From an uncultured Pelagibacteraceae bacterium (lineage in GTDB: Bacteria > Pseudomonadota > Alphaproteobacteria > Pelagibacterales > Pelagibacteraceae): DNA of 64,000 bases. The notes below the pieces were generated by a model, which worked only from the letters and a program-made list of their open reading frames with translations, was not told the origin of the DNA and did not search any database. Position numbers and translations under genes: made by a program. Numbering within the stretch: position 1 is the first letter of the stretch; every line of letters begins with the position of its first letter. The DNA lies in the NCBI GenBank assembly GCA_902587215.1, contig CACIKJ010000001.1, forward strand, positions 20,026 to 84,025. The letters run 5' to 3'. Below are positions 33,122 to 46,091 of this stretch, piece after piece.

Positions 33122-33810
33122 TGAGGTCTAAAAGATATAAAAATATACTTAACGATAACGCAGACGTTTCCTCTAAATCTATAAAAGAAATACTGCCAAA
33201 TATTAAGAAAAATTGTACAGCTAAATTTGATGAGTCAATCGATTTGAGTGTTCAAATTAATAACAAACAAAAAAAAGGTGAAGTGAATATAAGAACAATT
33301 GTAAATATGCCATCTGGTATAGGTAAAAAAATCAAAGTCGCTGTAATTTGTGATGAGGCAAAAAAATCTTCTGCAGAAAAAGCTGGCGCGGATCTCGTCG
33401 GTGGCGATGATTTAATTGAAAAAATTAAAAATGGAGAGCTAAACTTTGAAAAGCTGATATGTACGCCTAAAATGATGATAAGTTTATCAAAACTTGGTAA
33501 GATTTTAGGTCCTAAAGGCTTGATGCCAAATCCAAAACTTGGAACAGTTACAGAAGATATTGAACAAGCAGTTAAAAGTGCCAAAGCAGGACAAGTAGAG
33601 CTTAAAAATGATAAAGATGGAAATATTGGACTTAGCTTAGGAAAAAAATCATTTACAGATGATAAAATTATATCCAATTTTAATGCAATAATAGAAACTT
33701 TAGAAAAAGAAAAAGGAAACAACTCTTTTAAAGGTGAAATGATTAAAACTGTTTATTTAACATCTACAATGGGTATTTCTTATAAACTTAAATTAGACAA
33801 GAATTTTTAA
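33121..33810 (+). CDS. rplA: 50S ribosomal protein L1
   Basis: Forms the L1 stalk near the E-site and in many bacteria represses its own rplKA message. From the ATG at 33121 (overlapping the rplK stop) it has 229 residues, with RTIVNMPSGIGK, GADLVGG, and the signature GKILGPKGLMPNPKLGTVT. An in-frame GTG at 33118 is a possible earlier start. The L1 binding site that usually lies in the rplK leader was not identified in the sequence. Confidence 0.97.
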   Translation: MRSKRYKNILNDNADVSSKSIKEILPNIKKNCTAKFDESIDLSVQINNKQKKGEVNIRTIVNMPSGIGKKIKVAVICDEAKKSSAEKAGADLVGGDDLIEKIKNGELNFEKLICTPKMMISLSKLGKILGPKGLMPNPKLGTVTEDIEQAVKSAKAGQVELKNDKDGNIGLSLGKKSFTDDKIISNFNAIIETLEKEKGNNSFKGEMIKTVYLTSTMGISYKLKLDKNF

Positions 33811-33811
33811 T

Positions 33812-34318
33812 ATGAATAAAGATCAAAAAAAAAACTATATTGAAAAAATGACAAGCGATATAGATAAATCTCAGGCTCTAATTGTTACTCATTATCAAGG
33901 TTTAAATATGCCACAACTTGACCAACTAAGAAAACAGATGCGAGAACATGGTATTATATTTAGAATTACAAAAAACAGAATTACCAAAATTGCACTTGAA
34001 AAAACAAGAGCAAAAGAATTAAGTAAATTATTCGAAGGACCAACTGCTGTAGCATTATCTGATGATGCAATTACTTCAGCAAAAATTCTTACCAAATTCT
34101 CTAAAGAAAACTCCAAATTAAAAATTTTAGGTGGAATCATGGGAGATGAGATTCTTGACGTAGCAGCAGTTCAAAATGTAGCAACTTTACCAACTTTAGA
34201 TGAGGCAAGAGCTAAAATTGTAGGTATTTTGAGGTCTCCTGCGCAAAAATTAGCAACTATTTTACTTGCGCCTGCCACAAAAATCGCTATTTTGGCGAGC
34301 GAAAAATCTAAAAAATAA
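33812..34318 (+). CDS. rplJ: 50S ribosomal protein L10
   Basis: Base of the L7/L12 stalk. The 168-residue protein has the L10 N-terminal rRNA-binding domain (IVTHYQGLNMPQLDQLRKQM, FRITKNRITKIALE, FEGPTAVALS) and a C-terminal helix (LRSPAQKLATILLAPATKIA) that carries L7/L12 dimers. Only one base separates it from rplA, so there is no room for the long L10 autoregulatory leader found in enterobacteria. Confidence 0.96.
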   Translation: MNKDQKKNYIEKMTSDIDKSQALIVTHYQGLNMPQLDQLRKQMREHGIIFRITKNRITKIALEKTRAKELSKLFEGPTAVALSDDAITSAKILTKFSKENSKLKILGGIMGDEILDVAAVQNVATLPTLDEARAKIVGILRSPAQKLATILLAPATKIAILASEKSKK

Positions 34319-34336
34319 CCAGGGACACAAAAAAAA

Positions 34337-34705
34337 ATGGCTGACTTAAATAAAATTATAGACGAATTATCAAGTTTAACAGTTGTAGAAGCTGCTGAAC
34401 TTTCAAAACAACTAGAGGAAAAATGGGGTGTTACAGCTGCAGCAGCAGTGGCAGCACCAGCAGCAGCTGGAGCAGCTGCACCAGCAGAAGAAAAGGATGA
34501 ATTCACTGTCGTTCTTGCTTCTGGTGGAGATAAAAAAATAAACGTAATTAAAGAAATCAGAGCAGTAACATCATTAGGTTTAAAAGAAGCTAAAGATTTA
34601 GTTGAAGGAGCACCTAAGGAAGTGAAAGCTGGCGTAAACAAAAAAGAAGCAGAAGAAATCAAGAATAAACTAGAAGCTGCAGGCGCTAAAGTAGAACTCA
34701 AATAA
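34337..34705 (+). CDS. rplL: 50S ribosomal protein L7/L12
   Basis: Multi-copy stalk protein that recruits translation GTPases. The 122-residue protein has the dimer-forming N-terminus ([20 protein letters not shown]), an Ala-rich hinge of about 16 residues (local GC-rich patch in the DNA), and the C-terminal domain [19 protein letters not shown]...[17 protein letters not shown]. It is followed by a hairpin before rpoB. Confidence 0.97.
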   Translation: MADLNKIIDELSSLTVVEAAELSKQLEEKWGVTAAAAVAAPAAAGAAAPAEEKDEFTVVLASGGDKKINVIKEIRAVTSLGLKEAKDLVEGAPKEVKAGVNKKEAEEIKNKLEAAGAKVELK

Positions 34706-34732
34706 TTAACTTAAATAATTTTATTAAGTTAA
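34706..34732 (+). terminator. Hairpin between rplL and rpoB, possible attenuator or processing site
   Basis: TTAACTTAA at 34706-34714 pairs perfectly with TTAAGTTAA at 34724-34732 over a 9-base loop, starting right after the rplL stop. The gap to rpoB is only 44 bp. Enterobacteria have an attenuator and RNase III site in this same gap. The stem is all A/T except one G-C pair, so it would be a weak structure. Confidence 0.4.
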
Positions 34733-34749
34733 TAAGCTAAAAATATTTA

Positions 34750-37700
34750 ATGGATTTATCTTTTACAGGTAAAAAAAATATAAGAAAAAATTTTGGTAAA
34801 CTGAAAGAAAGTTTATCAATTCCTAATCTTATTGAAGTACAAAAAAATTCCTATAAGCAATTAACTGAATTTAATCCAGATATAGAAGCGCACCTGGTTA
34901 AAGGCTTTGATAGAGTGTTCAAAGGAATTTTTCCTATCGAAGATATAAATGATAAAGCAACTTTAGAATATGTTTCATATAGGTTTGATAAACCAAAATT
35001 TGATGTAGATGAATGTATTTCTAGAGGACTAACATATTCTGCAGCATTAAAATGTACACTTAGGTTAGTTGTCTATGAAATTGACGCCTTAAATAATACT
35101 AAAGAAATATTATCTGCAAAAGAGCAAGAAGTTTATATGGGTGAAATACCTATGATGACTAATAGTGGTACGTTTATAATAAATGGAGTTCAAAGAGTAG
35201 TTGTTAATCAAATGCACAGAAGTCCAGGTGTATTTTTTGATCATGATAAAGGAAAATCCCACGCAAGTGGAAAATTGTTATTTAATTGTAGAGTTATTCC
35301 TAATAGAGGTTCATGGTTAGATTTTGAATTTGATGTAAAAGATTTATTATATTTCAGAATTGATAGAAAAAAGAAAATATTAGTAAGTACACTTCTACTT
35401 GCGCTTGGATATTCAAAAAATGATATTGTTAATGAGTTTTATGAGAAAGAAACTTACACATATGATGATAAAAGTAAAAAATGGAAAACAAAATTTGATC
35501 CAGAAAATTATAAATCTAAGAATTTTTCAGAGGAAGTAATAGATGCAAGAAATAATAAAGTAATTATCAAAGCTGGTGAAAAAATTAATTTTCTTAATGC
35601 AAAAAAACTACAAAATGACGGTCTTAAATATATCTATATAACAACAGCCTCTCTTGTTGGAAAGTTTCTGCATAAAAAAATTTCACTGGATGAAGCAAAT
35701 AATTTTAATATTGGAACAGAGCTAAATGAGACAATTTTAGAGAAATTTATAGAAAATAATATTTTTAGTTTAGAGATATCAAAAACAAATCCAATTAATA
35801 AAGGCCCATATCTTTTAATTACATTACTTAATGATAAAAATGAAACAAAGAATGATGCAATAAATGATATTTATAAAGTATTAAGACCTGGAGAACCTCC
35901 TACAATAGAAATTGCTACTCAAATTTTCAATAATCTTTTTTTCAGTTCTGAGAGATATGATTTGTCAGATGTTGGAAGAGTTAAGATGAATTCAAGATTA
36001 AATTTAAATTGTTCTGACAAAATCACCATATTAAGAAATGAAGACATACTTTTTATAATTAAGAAAATGTTAGAGCTAAGAGATGGAAAAGATGAAATTG
36101 ACGATATAGACCATTTAGGCAATAGAAGAATAAGGTCTGTTGGTGAATTAGTTGAAAATCAATCTCGTATGGGTGTTTACAGAATGGAGAGAGCGATTAA
36201 GGAAAAAATGACAACTATTGATGTAGAGTCAGCTATGCCGCAAGATTTAATTAATGCAAAACCTTTAACAGTTTCATTAAAAGACTTTTTCGCTACTTCT
36301 CAGCTATCACAATTTATGGATCAAACAAATCCTTTATCTGAGATAACTCATAAAAGAAGAGTTTCTGCCCTTGGACCCGGTGGTCTTACAAGAGAAAGAG
36401 CAGGCTTCGAAGTTAGAGACGTCCATCCAACTCATTATGGTAGAATATGTCCGATAGAAACTCCAGAAGGACCGAATATAGGATTAATAAATAGTTTATC
36501 AACTTACTCTAAAATAAATAAATATGGGTTTATTGAGAGCCCTTACAAAAAAGTGGAGAATGGTAAAGTAATTGAGAATATAGAATACCTCTCAGCAATG
36601 GAGGAGACCAAGTACACTATAGCTCAGGCTAATTCAAAACTTGATAAAAATGGAAAATTTACTGAAGAGTTAGTTTCTTGTAGGCAAAATTTAAATTTTA
36701 TTTTGGCTAAACCTGAAAATGTAGACTACATAGACGTTTCACCAAAACAACTTGTATCTGTTGCCGCATCTTTAATTCCATTTTTAGAAAATGATGATGC
36801 GAACAGAGCTCTAATGGGATCAAACATGATGAGACAAGCAGTTCCATTAATGAAACCAGAGGCTCCATTAGTTGGAACAGGTATTGAAAGTGATGTTGCT
36901 TTAGACTCTGGAGTGACTATTGTTGCAAAAAGGGATGGGATTGTTGATAAAATTGATGGTAAGAGAATCGTAATTAAAGCTTCTGAAGAAAAAGATTTCA
37001 CAAAATCTGGTGTTGATATTTACAATTTACAAAAGTTTAAAAGATCAAATCAAAATACTTGTATTAATCAAAAACCTCTTGTTCGTGTAGGAGATAAAGT
37101 AAAATCAGGAGATATTATAGCAGATGGACCATCAACTAAAGTTGGTGAACTTGCTTTGGGAAAAAACGTGACAGTGGCCTTTATGCCTTGGCAAGGATAT
37201 AATTTTGAAGATTCAATTTTAATTTCAGAAAGATGTGTCACAGATGATGTCTTTACCTCAATTCATATAGAAGAATACGAGGTAATGGCAAGAGATACAA
37301 AGTTAGGAGAGGAAGATATTACAAGAGATATTCCAAATGTGAATGAAGAATCGTTAAAGAATCTAGATGAGTCAGGAATTATTTATATAGGTGCTGAAGT
37401 TAAACCTGGAGATATTTTAGTTGGAAAAGTTACTCCAAAAGGTGATTCAGCCTCTGGTCCTGAAGAAAAATTACTTAGATCTATTTTTGGTGAAAAAGCT
37501 ATAGATGTAACAGATACCTCATTAAGAATGCCAAGTGGAAGTGGTGGTACTGTTGTTGATGTCAGAGTATTTAACAGACATGGTATTGAAAAGGATGAGA
37601 GATCAATAATTATTGAAAGATCTGAGATAGAGAGTGTACAACAAGATAAGCTTGTTGAGGAAGAAATATTACAAAGAAGTATCAAGCAAAGAGCTACATC

Positions 37701-38835
37701 TATATTATCTGGCCAAAAAAATGAGAAAAAGATTAAAAATCTTGATGCTGGTCAGATATTTGATGAGACTAAAATCAAAGAAATACCGATTAATGATCTA
37801 TTTAAAATATCTGTGAATGATAAAAATGCTGTTGAAGGTATGAGCAAACTCAAAGATCAATATAATAATGCAAACCTTGATATCCAAAATAGATTTGAAG
37901 ATAAAGTTTTAAAAATTCAACAAGGTGATGATTTACTGCCAAGTGTAATGAAAATGGTAAAAGTCTTTGTTGCAATGAAAAGAAGATTAAGACCTGGAGA
38001 TAAAATGTCTGGTAGACATGGAAATAAAGGTGTTGTTAGTAAGATAGTACCTGTTGAGGATATGCCTTATTTAGAAAGTGGTCAGCCAGTAGATATTGTT
38101 TTAAACCCTTTGGGTGTTCCTAGCAGGATGAATGTTGGTCAAATTTTAGAAACTCATCTCGGATGGGCATGCTCAGAGCTTGGTAATAAACTTAAAAATT
38201 TAATTAATAAAATGACAAAAAAAATTGAAAAAAATCAAGATATTAAAAAAATCTTTAACACAGTTTATGGTGAAGAAGCATACAACAAAACAATTGAAAA
38301 GTTGTCTGTTAATGAATTTAGTGACTACCTAGAAAATATGAAAAATGGAATTCCTATAGCAACACCAGTTTTTGATGGAGCAAAAGAGGCAGATGTAACA
38401 AGAATGCTTAAAATTGCAGAGTTACCTGAAAGTGGACAGACATATCTTTGGGATGGCAGAACAGGTGAAAAGTTTGATAGACCAGTAACTGTTGGAACTA
38501 TTTACATGTTGAAATTACATCATTTAGTTGAGGACAAAATTCATGCAAGGTCTACTGGACCATACAGTTTGGTTACACAGCAGCCTTTAGGTGGTAAAGC
38601 GCAAAATGGAGGTCAAAGATTTGGAGAGATGGAAGTTTGGGCTCTGGAAGCTTATGGCGCATCTTATACTTTACAAGAGATACTTACTGTAAAATCAGAT
38701 GACGTTGCTGGAAGAGTTAAAGTGTACGAGACAATCGTTAAAGGTGAAGAAAATTTTGAATCAGGAATACCAGAATCTTTTAACGTTTTAATAAAAGAAA
38801 TAAAATCTTTAGCATTAAATGTGGAGTTAAATTAA
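34750..38835 (+). CDS. rpoB: RNA polymerase beta subunit
   Basis: Catalytic subunit of RNA polymerase. At 1,361 residues it is the normal proteobacterial size. The rifampin-pocket region is wild-type in pattern ([19 protein letters not shown], then [17 protein letters not shown]), so no resistance change is apparent. Other landmarks are [29 protein letters not shown] and the C-terminal [17 protein letters not shown]. rpoC follows after 8 bp. Confidence 0.98.
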   Translation: MDLSFTGKKNIRKNFGKLKESLSIPNLIEVQKNSYKQLTEFNPDIEAHLVKGFDRVFKGIFPIEDINDKATLEYVSYRFDKPKFDVDECISRGLTYSAALKCTLRLVVYEIDALNNTKEILSAKEQEVYMGEIPMMTNSGTFIINGVQRVVVNQMHRSPGVFFDHDKGKSHASGKLLFNCRVIPNRGSWLDFEFDVKDLLYFRIDRKKKILVSTLLLALGYSKNDIVNEFYEKETYTYDDKSKKWKTKFDPENYKSKNFSEEVIDARNNKVIIKAGEKINFLNAKKLQNDGLKYIYITTASLVGKFLHKKISLDEANNFNIGTELNETILEKFIENNIFSLEISKTNPINKGPYLLITLLNDKNETKNDAINDIYKVLRPGEPPTIEIATQIFNNLFFSSERYDLSDVGRVKMNSRLNLNCSDKITILRNEDILFIIKKMLELRDGKDEIDDIDHLGNRRIRSVGELVENQSRMGVYRMERAIKEKMTTIDVESAMPQDLINAKPLTVSLKDFFATSQLSQFMDQTNPLSEITHKRRVSALGPGGLTRERAGFEVRDVHPTHYGRICPIETPEGPNIGLINSLSTYSKINKYGFIESPYKKVENGKVIENIEYLSAMEETKYTIAQANSKLDKNGKFTEELVSCRQNLNFILAKPENVDYIDVSPKQLVSVAASLIPFLENDDANRALMGSNMMRQAVPLMKPEAPLVGTGIESDVALDSGVTIVAKRDGIVDKIDGKRIVIKASEEKDFTKSGVDIYNLQKFKRSNQNTCINQKPLVRVGDKVKSGDIIADGPSTKVGELALGKNVTVAFMPWQGYNFEDSILISERCVTDDVFTSIHIEEYEVMARDTKLGEEDITRDIPNVNEESLKNLDESGIIYIGAEVKPGDILVGKVTPKGDSASGPEEKLLRSIFGEKAIDVTDTSLRMPSGSGGTVVDVRVFNRHGIEKDERSIIIERSEIESVQQDKLVEEEILQRSIKQRATSILSGQKNEKKIKNLDAGQIFDETKIKEIPINDLFKISVNDKNAVEGMSKLKDQYNNANLDIQNRFEDKVLKIQQGDDLLPSVMKMVKVFVAMKRRLRPGDKMSGRHGNKGVVSKIVPVEDMPYLESGQPVDIVLNPLGVPSRMNVGQILETHLGWACSELGNKLKNLINKMTKKIEKNQDIKKIFNTVYGEEAYNKTIEKLSVNEFSDYLENMKNGIPIATPVFDGAKEADVTRMLKIAELPESGQTYLWDGRTGEKFDRPVTVGTIYMLKLHHLVEDKIHARSTGPYSLVTQQPLGGKAQNGGQRFGEMEVWALEAYGASYTLQEILTVKSDDVAGRVKVYETIVKGEENFESGIPESFNVLIKEIKSLALNVELN

Positions 38836-38843
38836 ACTAACCT

Positions 38844-41800
38844 ATGAGTAGAGAATTATCAGATTTATTTAAAGACAAATCAATTTCAGAAACGCAAAAT
38901 TTTAGCAACATTAAAATTACCTTAGCAAGTCCTGAAAAGATAAAATCTTGGACATACGGTGAAATTAAAAAACCTGAAACAATTAATTATAGAACCTTTA
39001 GACCTGAGAAGGATGGTTTGTTTTGTGCAAGAATATTTGGGCCAATAAAGGATTATGAATGCTTGTGTGGAAAATACAAAAGAATGAAATTTAGAGGAAT
39101 TATTTGTGAAAAGTGTGGAGTAGAAGTAACAAAATCAAACGTGAGAAGAGAAAGAATGGGTCATATTAATCTAGCTACTCCCGTTGCACATATTTGGTTT
39201 TTAAAATCTCTACCAAGTAGAATTTCATTAGTGATAGATATGAAACTCAAAGAAGTTGAAAAAGTTTTATATTTTGAAACTTTTATTGTAATTGAGCCTG
39301 GTCTTACAGGTCTTAAAAAAAATCAATTGTTAAGTGAAGAGGAGTTGATCAAATATCAAGATCAATACGGCGAGGAGTCTTTTTCAGCAGGAATTGGAGC
39401 AGAGGCTATTTTAGAAATATTAAAATCAATAGACCTTAAAAATGAGAGAGAAAAACTATCTAAATCAATAAAAGAGACAAAATCAAAGGTAACAGAAGAA
39501 AGAAATGTAAAACGATTAAAATTAATTGACTCATTTTTAGAGACTGGCAACAAACCTGAATGGATGATCTTAACTACTATACCTGTTATTCCACCAGAAT
39601 TAAGACCATTGGTGCCCCTAGATGGTGGAAGATTTGCAACCTCAGATCTTAATGATTTATATAGAAGAGTAATAAATAGAAATAATAGACTTAAGAGATT
39701 AATCGATCTTAAAGCACCTGATATAATAATAAGAAACGAAAAGAGAATGTTGCAAGAGTCAGTAGACGCATTGTTTGATAATGGTAGAAGAGGACGAGTT
39801 ATTACTGGTACAGGAAAAAGACCTCTTAAATCATTGGCAGAAATGCTTAAAGGTAAACAAGGTAGATTTAGACAAAATTTATTAGGTAAAAGAGTCGATT
39901 ATTCTGGAAGATCAGTAATAGTTGTAGGACCAGATTTAAAGTTACATGAATGTGGATTGCCAAAAAAAATGGCATTAGAATTATTTAAACCATTTTTGTA
40001 CGCTAGACTAAATAAACTTGGTTTAGCATCCACAATTAAGCAGGCAAAAAAACTTGTAGAAAAAGAAAGAGATGAGGTATGGGACGCTTTAGAAATAATA
40101 GTAAGAGAACATCCAGTCTTACTTAACAGAGCTCCAACATTACATAGATTGGGTGTACAAGCTTTTGAGCCAAAATTAATAGAGGGAGACGCAATACAAT
40201 TGCATCCACTTACATGTGCAGCATTTAACGCAGATTTTGATGGAGATCAGATGGCAGTGCATGTTCCATTAAGTTTAGAGGCTCAACTAGAAGCAAGAGT
40301 GTTGATGATGTCAACTAATAATATTTTGAGTCCATCAAATGGCAAACCTATTATTGTACCAAGCCAAGATATGATATTAGGAATATATTATTTATCCCAA
40401 CCACCTTATCAAACTGAAAAAGTTGAAGGTTATTTTGTAAATACTGATGAAATACTTCAAGCATTAGAAAATGGAAGTATAAAAATACACTCTAGAATAA
40501 TTTCTAGATTTGCTACAATTGATGAAAAGGGAAATAAAAAATTTCAAAAATACACTAGTACGGCAGGAAGATTTTTACTTGCCGAAATAATTCCGAAAAA
40601 TATTAATAATAAATTTTCTCTGGTAGATAGATTGCTTCCAAAAAGAACAGTTTCAGAGGTGATAGATCATATATTTAGATTTTCTGGACAGAAAAGCACA
40701 GTTATATTTTGTGACAAATTAAAAGATTTAGGTTTTAAATATGCATTCAAAGCTGGCATATCTTTTGGAAAAGATGATTTGGTAATTCCAGAGAACAAAG
40801 AGCAATTAATTGAAGAGACAAAAAAATTAATATCGGAGTACGAAAACCAATATTCTGAAGGGCTTATTACTAGAGGTGAAAAGTATAATAAAGTTGTAGA
40901 TGCTTGGTCTAAATGTACAGATAAAGTTGCATCTGAAATGATGAAAAGAATTTCTGCAACAGAAGTAACAAAGGATGGCTTAAAAATTAATTCAGTATTT
41001 ATGATGGCAGATAGTGGAGCTAGAGGATCTGCAGCACAAATGAAACAGCTTGCAGGTATGAGAGGATTGATTGCAAAACCATCAGGTGAAATTATCGAAA
41101 GTCCAATAACATCAAATTTCAAAGAGGGGCTTACAGCTCTTGAGTATTTTAATTCTACTCACGGAGCAAGAAAAGGACTGGCAGATACAGCTTTAAAAAC
41201 TGCCAATTCAGGATACTTAACAAGACGATTGTGTGATGTGGCCCAGGATCTAACTGTAAGTCAAAAAAAATGTGATAATCCAGGATTTATTCAGCTAAGT
41301 GAAATTATAGAAGGTGGCAATGTTATAGTTAGTCTTTCAGAAAGAGCCTTAGGAAGAGTCTCAGCTAAAGACATAAAAAACCCTATTACAGGAGATGTAA
41401 TAATTAAAAAAGAACAAATGATTAATGAAGAAGCTTGTGAAAAAATAGATGCAGCTGGTGTTAAAAATATTGATGTTTATTCAGTAATAACATGTAGTTT
41501 ACCAGAGGGAGTTTGCTCAACTTGTTACGGCAGAGATCTATCTCGTGGGATATTAGTTAACGTAGGTGAGGCAATTGGAATGATATCTGCACAATCAATT
41601 GGAGAACCTGGTACCCAGCTAACTATGAGAACATTTCACGTTGGTGGAACAGCATCGATTAAACAAGAAAGTCAAATTGTTACTAAGTCTAAAGGAACAT
41701 TAAAAATAATTAATACGAATTTAATAGAGGACTCTAAAAAAAATCTAATCGTTATGGGAAGAAACACTCAACTTTCCATTGAGGATGATAAAGGAATGCA

Positions 41801-43010
41801 AATAGCTGTTTATAAAGTTCCCTATGGATCAAAACTTTTCTATCAAAATGGAGATAAAATAAATCAAAATACAAAAATTTGTGAATGGGATCCATACACT
41901 ACACCTGTAATAGCTGAAAAAAGCGGTATAGCAAACTTTGTAGATTTAATAGACGGAGTGTCTATAGCTGAAACAACAGATGATGCAACCGGCATATCTA
42001 CAAAAACTGTGATTGATTGGAAAACACAATCTAAAAATACAGATTTAAAACCACGAATTACTCTAAGAGATGAAAAAGGAAATGTTATAAAAAAAGCTGA
42101 TGATAATGAAGCCAGGTATTATCTAGTACCTGACTCAATTTTATCAGTTTCGGATGGTCAAAAAATACATGCTGGAGATGTAATAGCAAGATTACCTAAA
42201 GAAACTTCTAAAACAAAAGATATTACAGGAGGATTGCCTAGAGTGGCTGAGTTATTTGAAGCACGAAAAGCAAAAGACAGTGCAATTATAGCAGAAAACG
42301 ATGGAAAAGTAATTTTTGGGAAAGAAGTAAGAGGAAAACAGAGGATTACTATAGAGGGGGAAAATGGTGATAGTTCTACATATTTAATTCCTAAAGGCAA
42401 ACACATAAACTTTAACCAAGGTGAAAAAATTAAAAAAGGTGAATATTTATTAGACGGCCAACCATTGCCACACGATATTTTAAGAATTTTAGGCATCAAA
42501 GAACTGACTGAGTATTTTGTAAACCAAGTCCAAGAAGTTTATAGACTACAAGGTGTAATTATAAATGATAAGCACATAGAGGTTATCTTAAGACAAATGC
42601 TTAAGAAAATTGAGATTAAAATTCCTGGGGACTCAAATTTTTTACCAGGAGAAATAATTGAAAAAACAAATTTTGATGAATTAAATTCTAAATTAAAAGC
42701 TGAAAATAAAGCCCCAGCCGTAGGAGAAAGAATTTTAATGGGAATAACCAAAGCATCTTTACAAACAGAGTCGTTTATTTCAGCTGCTTCATTCCAAGAA
42801 ACTACAAGAGTATTAACTGATGCTGCAATTAAAGGAAAAACGGATAAACTTAAAGGATTAAAAGAAAATGTTATTGTAGGTAGACTAGTGCCTGCAGGAA
42901 CTGGCTCAGTAAAAGTTACTTGGAACTCAAAAGCTGTTCAAGATGATAAGAATTTCTTAGCTGAAAAAGATAAACAGGAAACATTAGAAAATCAGCCTAC
43001 AAGCCAGTAA
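38844..43010 (+). CDS. rpoC: RNA polymerase beta' subunit
   Basis: Largest subunit, 1,388 residues. It has the N-terminal zinc site (CLCGKYK...CEKCGVEV), the catalytic magnesium loop [12 protein letters not shown], the bridge helix and trigger loop region ([21 protein letters not shown]) and a second zinc site CSTCYGRD with neighbouring cysteines. After it come 147 bp of non-coding sequence with a promoter for the str operon. Confidence 0.98.
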   Translation: MSRELSDLFKDKSISETQNFSNIKITLASPEKIKSWTYGEIKKPETINYRTFRPEKDGLFCARIFGPIKDYECLCGKYKRMKFRGIICEKCGVEVTKSNVRRERMGHINLATPVAHIWFLKSLPSRISLVIDMKLKEVEKVLYFETFIVIEPGLTGLKKNQLLSEEELIKYQDQYGEESFSAGIGAEAILEILKSIDLKNEREKLSKSIKETKSKVTEERNVKRLKLIDSFLETGNKPEWMILTTIPVIPPELRPLVPLDGGRFATSDLNDLYRRVINRNNRLKRLIDLKAPDIIIRNEKRMLQESVDALFDNGRRGRVITGTGKRPLKSLAEMLKGKQGRFRQNLLGKRVDYSGRSVIVVGPDLKLHECGLPKKMALELFKPFLYARLNKLGLASTIKQAKKLVEKERDEVWDALEIIVREHPVLLNRAPTLHRLGVQAFEPKLIEGDAIQLHPLTCAAFNADFDGDQMAVHVPLSLEAQLEARVLMMSTNNILSPSNGKPIIVPSQDMILGIYYLSQPPYQTEKVEGYFVNTDEILQALENGSIKIHSRIISRFATIDEKGNKKFQKYTSTAGRFLLAEIIPKNINNKFSLVDRLLPKRTVSEVIDHIFRFSGQKSTVIFCDKLKDLGFKYAFKAGISFGKDDLVIPENKEQLIEETKKLISEYENQYSEGLITRGEKYNKVVDAWSKCTDKVASEMMKRISATEVTKDGLKINSVFMMADSGARGSAAQMKQLAGMRGLIAKPSGEIIESPITSNFKEGLTALEYFNSTHGARKGLADTALKTANSGYLTRRLCDVAQDLTVSQKKCDNPGFIQLSEIIEGGNVIVSLSERALGRVSAKDIKNPITGDVIIKKEQMINEEACEKIDAAGVKNIDVYSVITCSLPEGVCSTCYGRDLSRGILVNVGEAIGMISAQSIGEPGTQLTMRTFHVGGTASIKQESQIVTKSKGTLKIINTNLIEDSKKNLIVMGRNTQLSIEDDKGMQIAVYKVPYGSKLFYQNGDKINQNTKICEWDPYTTPVIAEKSGIANFVDLIDGVSIAETTDDATGISTKTVIDWKTQSKNTDLKPRITLRDEKGNVIKKADDNEARYYLVPDSILSVSDGQKIHAGDVIARLPKETSKTKDITGGLPRVAELFEARKAKDSAIIAENDGKVIFGKEVRGKQRITIEGENGDSSTYLIPKGKHINFNQGEKIKKGEYLLDGQPLPHDILRILGIKELTEYFVNQVQEVYRLQGVIINDKHIEVILRQMLKKIEIKIPGDSNFLPGEIIEKTNFDELNSKLKAENKAPAVGERILMGITKASLQTESFISAASFQETTRVLTDAAIKGKTDKLKGLKENVIVGRLVPAGTGSVKVTWNSKAVQDDKNFLAEKDKQETLENQPTSQ

Positions 43011-43038
43011 AATCAATACTTTTTTACACCCTTTTAGT

Positions 43039-43066
43039 TTGACAAATCCAATTTTTTAAGTATTTT
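43039..43066 (+). promoter_or_regulatory. Promoter of the str operon in the rpoC-rpsL gap
   Basis: TTGACA at 43039-43044 and TATTTT at 43061-43066 are 16 bp apart. The start would be near 43073, giving a leader of about 85 bases before rpsL. This is the only sizeable gap (147 bp) between tuf and adk, which supports a real promoter here. Confidence 0.5.
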
Positions 43067-43089
43067 GGCGATGTTTTTTGGTTGGAATG

Positions 43090-43104
43090 TAGTACTAAGT
43101 ACTA
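43090..43104 (+). promoter_or_regulatory. Inverted repeat in the rpsL leader
   Basis: TAGTAC-taa-GTACTA is a perfect 6-bp inverted repeat in the predicted untranslated leader, followed by a GC-rich stretch CGCTGCCAAACTAGCCGC that also could pair. A ribosomal-protein binding site or other leader control is possible; chance is not excluded. Confidence 0.35.
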
Positions 43105-43157
43105 AACGCTGCCAAACTAGCCGCTGAAAAGTTTCATTCCAAAAAAACAATAATATT

Positions 43158-43529
43158 ATGCCAACTGTAAACCAGTTATTGAGAAAAAAAAGAGTTAGAC
43201 CTAAAACAAGGAATAAAGTTCCCGCTTTAGAAAAGTCACCTCAAAAAAGAGGTGTCTGTTTGAAAGTTTATACAACAACACCAAAAAAACCTAATTCTGC
43301 ATTAAGAAAAGTTGCCAGAGTTAGATTATCAAATGGTCATGAAGTAATTTCTTATATTCCAGGTGAAGGTCACAATCTACAAGAACATTCAGTAGTTTTG
43401 ATCAGAGGAGGAAGAGTTAAAGATCTTCCTGGTGTTAGATATCATATATTAAGAGGTAACCTAGATACTCAAGGCGTAACTGCAAGAAAACAACAAAGAT
43501 CAAAATACGGAGCTAAAAAGGGTAAATAA
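43158..43529 (+). CDS. rpsL: 30S ribosomal protein S12
   Basis: Decoding-centre protein. The 123-residue protein has the hallmark [20 protein letters not shown] and [24 protein letters not shown]. The lysine in KKPNSA (streptomycin-sensitive form) is kept. It opens the str-type cluster after a 147-bp leader gap and is 5 bp ahead of rpsG. Confidence 0.98.
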   Translation: MPTVNQLLRKKRVRPKTRNKVPALEKSPQKRGVCLKVYTTTPKKPNSALRKVARVRLSNGHEVISYIPGEGHNLQEHSVVLIRGGRVKDLPGVRYHILRGNLDTQGVTARKQQRSKYGAKKGK

Positions 43530-43534
43530 AAGAT

Positions 43535-44005
43535 ATGTCTAGAAAAAAAAGAGCTCCGAAAAAAATCCCAGTGGTAGATCCTAAATTTAAATCCTCAATT
43601 ATACCAAAATTAGTCAATTCAATAATGTATGATGGAAAAAAAACTACAGCAGAAAAAATAGTTTACGATGCATTGAACAAAATTAAATCTAAATCTAAAG
43701 ATGAGCCAATTAATGTTTTTAATGAAGCTATTAATAATATTAGACCTACTGTTGAAGTTAGATCACGAAGAGTTGGTGGTGCAACATATCAAGTACCAGT
43801 CGAAGTTAGACCGAAAAGATCACAAGCATTAGCCTTAAGATGGTTGATAGATGCTTCTAGAAAAAGAAAAGACAAGACTATGTCAGATAAATTATTTAAT
43901 GAAATTTTTGATGCTTATAATAATAAAGGTTCATCAATTAAAAAAAAGGAAGATACTCATAAAATGGCGGAGTCTAATAAAGCATTCGCACATTATAGGT
44001 GGTAA
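43535..44005 (+). CDS. rpsG: 30S ribosomal protein S7
   Basis: Nucleates assembly of the 30S head. The 156-residue protein has [20 protein letters not shown] and [19 protein letters not shown], then the ends [14 protein letters not shown] typical of S7. Spacing to fusA is 6 bp. The rpsL-rpsG gap of 5 bp leaves no room for the E. coli-type S7 regulatory site between them. Confidence 0.98.
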   Translation: MSRKKRAPKKIPVVDPKFKSSIIPKLVNSIMYDGKKTTAEKIVYDALNKIKSKSKDEPINVFNEAINNIRPTVEVRSRRVGGATYQVPVEVRPKRSQALALRWLIDASRKRKDKTMSDKLFNEIFDAYNNKGSSIKKKEDTHKMAESNKAFAHYRW

Positions 44006-44011
44006 TTTTTT

Positions 44012-46090
44012 ATGTCTAGAACTCACGATATAGATAAATATAGAAATATTGGCATCATGGCACACATAGATGCTGGTAAAACTACTACAACTGAAAGAGT
44101 ATTATACTATACAGGAAAAAGTCACAAAATTGGTGAGGTACATGATGGTGCTGCAACAATGGATTGGATGGAACAAGAGCAGGAAAGAGGAATAACAATA
44201 ACATCAGCAGCTACAACTTGTTTTTGGAGAGATCATAGAATTAATATTATAGACACACCCGGACACGTTGATTTTACAATTGAAGTGGAAAGATCTTTAA
44301 AAGTTTTAGATGGTGCAGTAGCAGTTTTTGATGGTGTTGCTGGAGTTGAACCACAATCAGAAACAGTATGGAGACAAGCGGATAAATATAAAGTCCCTAG
44401 AATATGTTTTGTAAATAAATTAGATAGAACAGGTGCTGATTTCTTCAGATGTGTAGAAATGATTAAAGACAGATTGGGTGCCAAGCCTTTAGTTCTTCAA
44501 GTTCCTGTAGGAATGGAGTCATCTTTGAAAGGTGTTGTAGATTTAGTCAAAATGAAAGCTGTGATTTGGAAAGATGAGTCACTTGGCGCAGAATTTGAAT
44601 ACCAAGATATTCCTCAAGATTTAAAAGAAATATCGGATAAATATAGACAAGAACTTGTGGAAAGTGCTGTTGAGCAAGATGAAAAACTGATGGAAAGCTA
44701 TTTAAATGGTGATGAAATTAAGGAAGAAGATTTAATTAAATGTATTAGAAAAGGTTGTTTAAACTTTAGTTTTGTACCTGTAATCACAGGTTCTGCTTTT
44801 AAAAATAAGGGAGTTCAACCTCTTTTAGATGCTGTAGTTGATTTTTTACCAAGCCCAAAGGATTTAGGTTCTATTAAGGGAACAAAACCAAATACAGAAG
44901 ATGAAATAGAAATGAAATTTGAAGATAGTGCTCCCTTTTCAGCTTTGGCTTTTAAAGTTGCAAATGATCCATTTGTTGGAAGTTTAACTTTTATAAGAAT
45001 TTATTCTGGAACTGTTAAATCTGGAACTGGAATTTATAATACATCTAAAGATAAAGAGGAACGGGTTGGTAGAATGCTTTTAATGCATGCTAACTCAAGA
45101 GAAGATATTAAAGAGGCCAACGCAGGCGATATTGTAGCCTTAGCTGGACTAAAGCATACTATTACTGGTCATACGTTAGCGAATAAAGAAAACCCAGTTT
45201 TATTAGAACCAATGGAATTTCCAGATCCGGTTATTGAGATTGCAGTTGAACCTAAAAGTAAAGCAGATCAAGAAAAAATGGGAGAAGCTCTTGGTAGATT
45301 AGCTAAAGAAGACCCATCTTTTAGAGTTACTTCAGACGAAGAATCGGGACAAACAATTATAAAAGGAATGGGGGAATTACACTTAGATATAATTGTCGAC
45401 AGAATGAAAAGAGAATTTAAAGTAGAGGCAAATGTAGGTGCCCCACAAGTGGCTTATAGAGAGACTATATTAGGCTCAGCAGAAGCTGATTATACACACA
45501 AGAAACAAAGTGGAGGTGCGGGTCAATTTGCTAGAGTAAAATTACAATTAGAACCTTTGGAACCAGGCAAAGGAAGAGAAGTAGAGAATAAGATTAAAGG
45601 AGGCGCAATTCCAAAAGAGTTTATTCCTGGTGTTGAAAAAGGTATAGAAAGTGTTTCAGATAATGGAATTTTAGCTGGTTTTCCAATAATTGATTATAAA
45701 GTGACTATAGTTGATGGATTACATCATGATGTCGACTCAAGTGTTCTTGCATTTGAATTAGCTTCAAGACAATGTTTTAAAGATGCATGTCAAAAAGCTA
45801 CTTTAAAACTTTTAGAACCTGTTATGAGAGTTGAAGTTGTTACACCTGAGGATTATATGGGAGATGTAATTGGTGACTTAAATAGTAGAAGAGGTCAAAT
45901 AAGCACTCAAGAACAAAGAGGGAATGCTACAGTCATTACCGCAATGGTGCCATTAGCTAACATGTTTGGTTATATTAATGCATTAAGATCAATGTCTCAA
46001 GGTAGAGCTCAATATTCAATGTTCTTTAATCATTATGATAAAGTTCCACAAAATGTTCAAGACGAAGTAACAAAGAAAACAGGTACATAA
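44012..46090 (+). CDS. fusA: Elongation factor G
   Basis: Translocation GTPase, 692 residues. G1 motif [15 protein letters not shown], switch [30 protein letters not shown] and domain IV/V motifs ([24 protein letters not shown]) are all in place. It is followed by rpsJ after one base; the expected tuf copy is missing. Confidence 0.98.
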   Translation: MSRTHDIDKYRNIGIMAHIDAGKTTTTERVLYYTGKSHKIGEVHDGAATMDWMEQEQERGITITSAATTCFWRDHRINIIDTPGHVDFTIEVERSLKVLDGAVAVFDGVAGVEPQSETVWRQADKYKVPRICFVNKLDRTGADFFRCVEMIKDRLGAKPLVLQVPVGMESSLKGVVDLVKMKAVIWKDESLGAEFEYQDIPQDLKEISDKYRQELVESAVEQDEKLMESYLNGDEIKEEDLIKCIRKGCLNFSFVPVITGSAFKNKGVQPLLDAVVDFLPSPKDLGSIKGTKPNTEDEIEMKFEDSAPFSALAFKVANDPFVGSLTFIRIYSGTVKSGTGIYNTSKDKEERVGRMLLMHANSREDIKEANAGDIVALAGLKHTITGHTLANKENPVLLEPMEFPDPVIEIAVEPKSKADQEKMGEALGRLAKEDPSFRVTSDEESGQTIIKGMGELHLDIIVDRMKREFKVEANVGAPQVAYRETILGSAEADYTHKKQSGGAGQFARVKLQLEPLEPGKGREVENKIKGGAIPKEFIPGVEKGIESVSDNGILAGFPIIDYKVTIVDGLHHDVDSSVLAFELASRQCFKDACQKATLKLLEPVMRVEVVTPEDYMGDVIGDLNSRRGQISTQEQRGNATVITAMVPLANMFGYINALRSMSQGRAQYSMFFNHYDKVPQNVQDEVTKKTGT

Positions 46091-46091
46091 A

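Noticed and set aside
34171-34701. Long open frame antisense to rplJ/rplL
   Set aside because: It mirrors the Ala-rich hinge of L7/L12 and conserved ribosomal genes; its Ala/Ser-rich translation has no recognisable domain.
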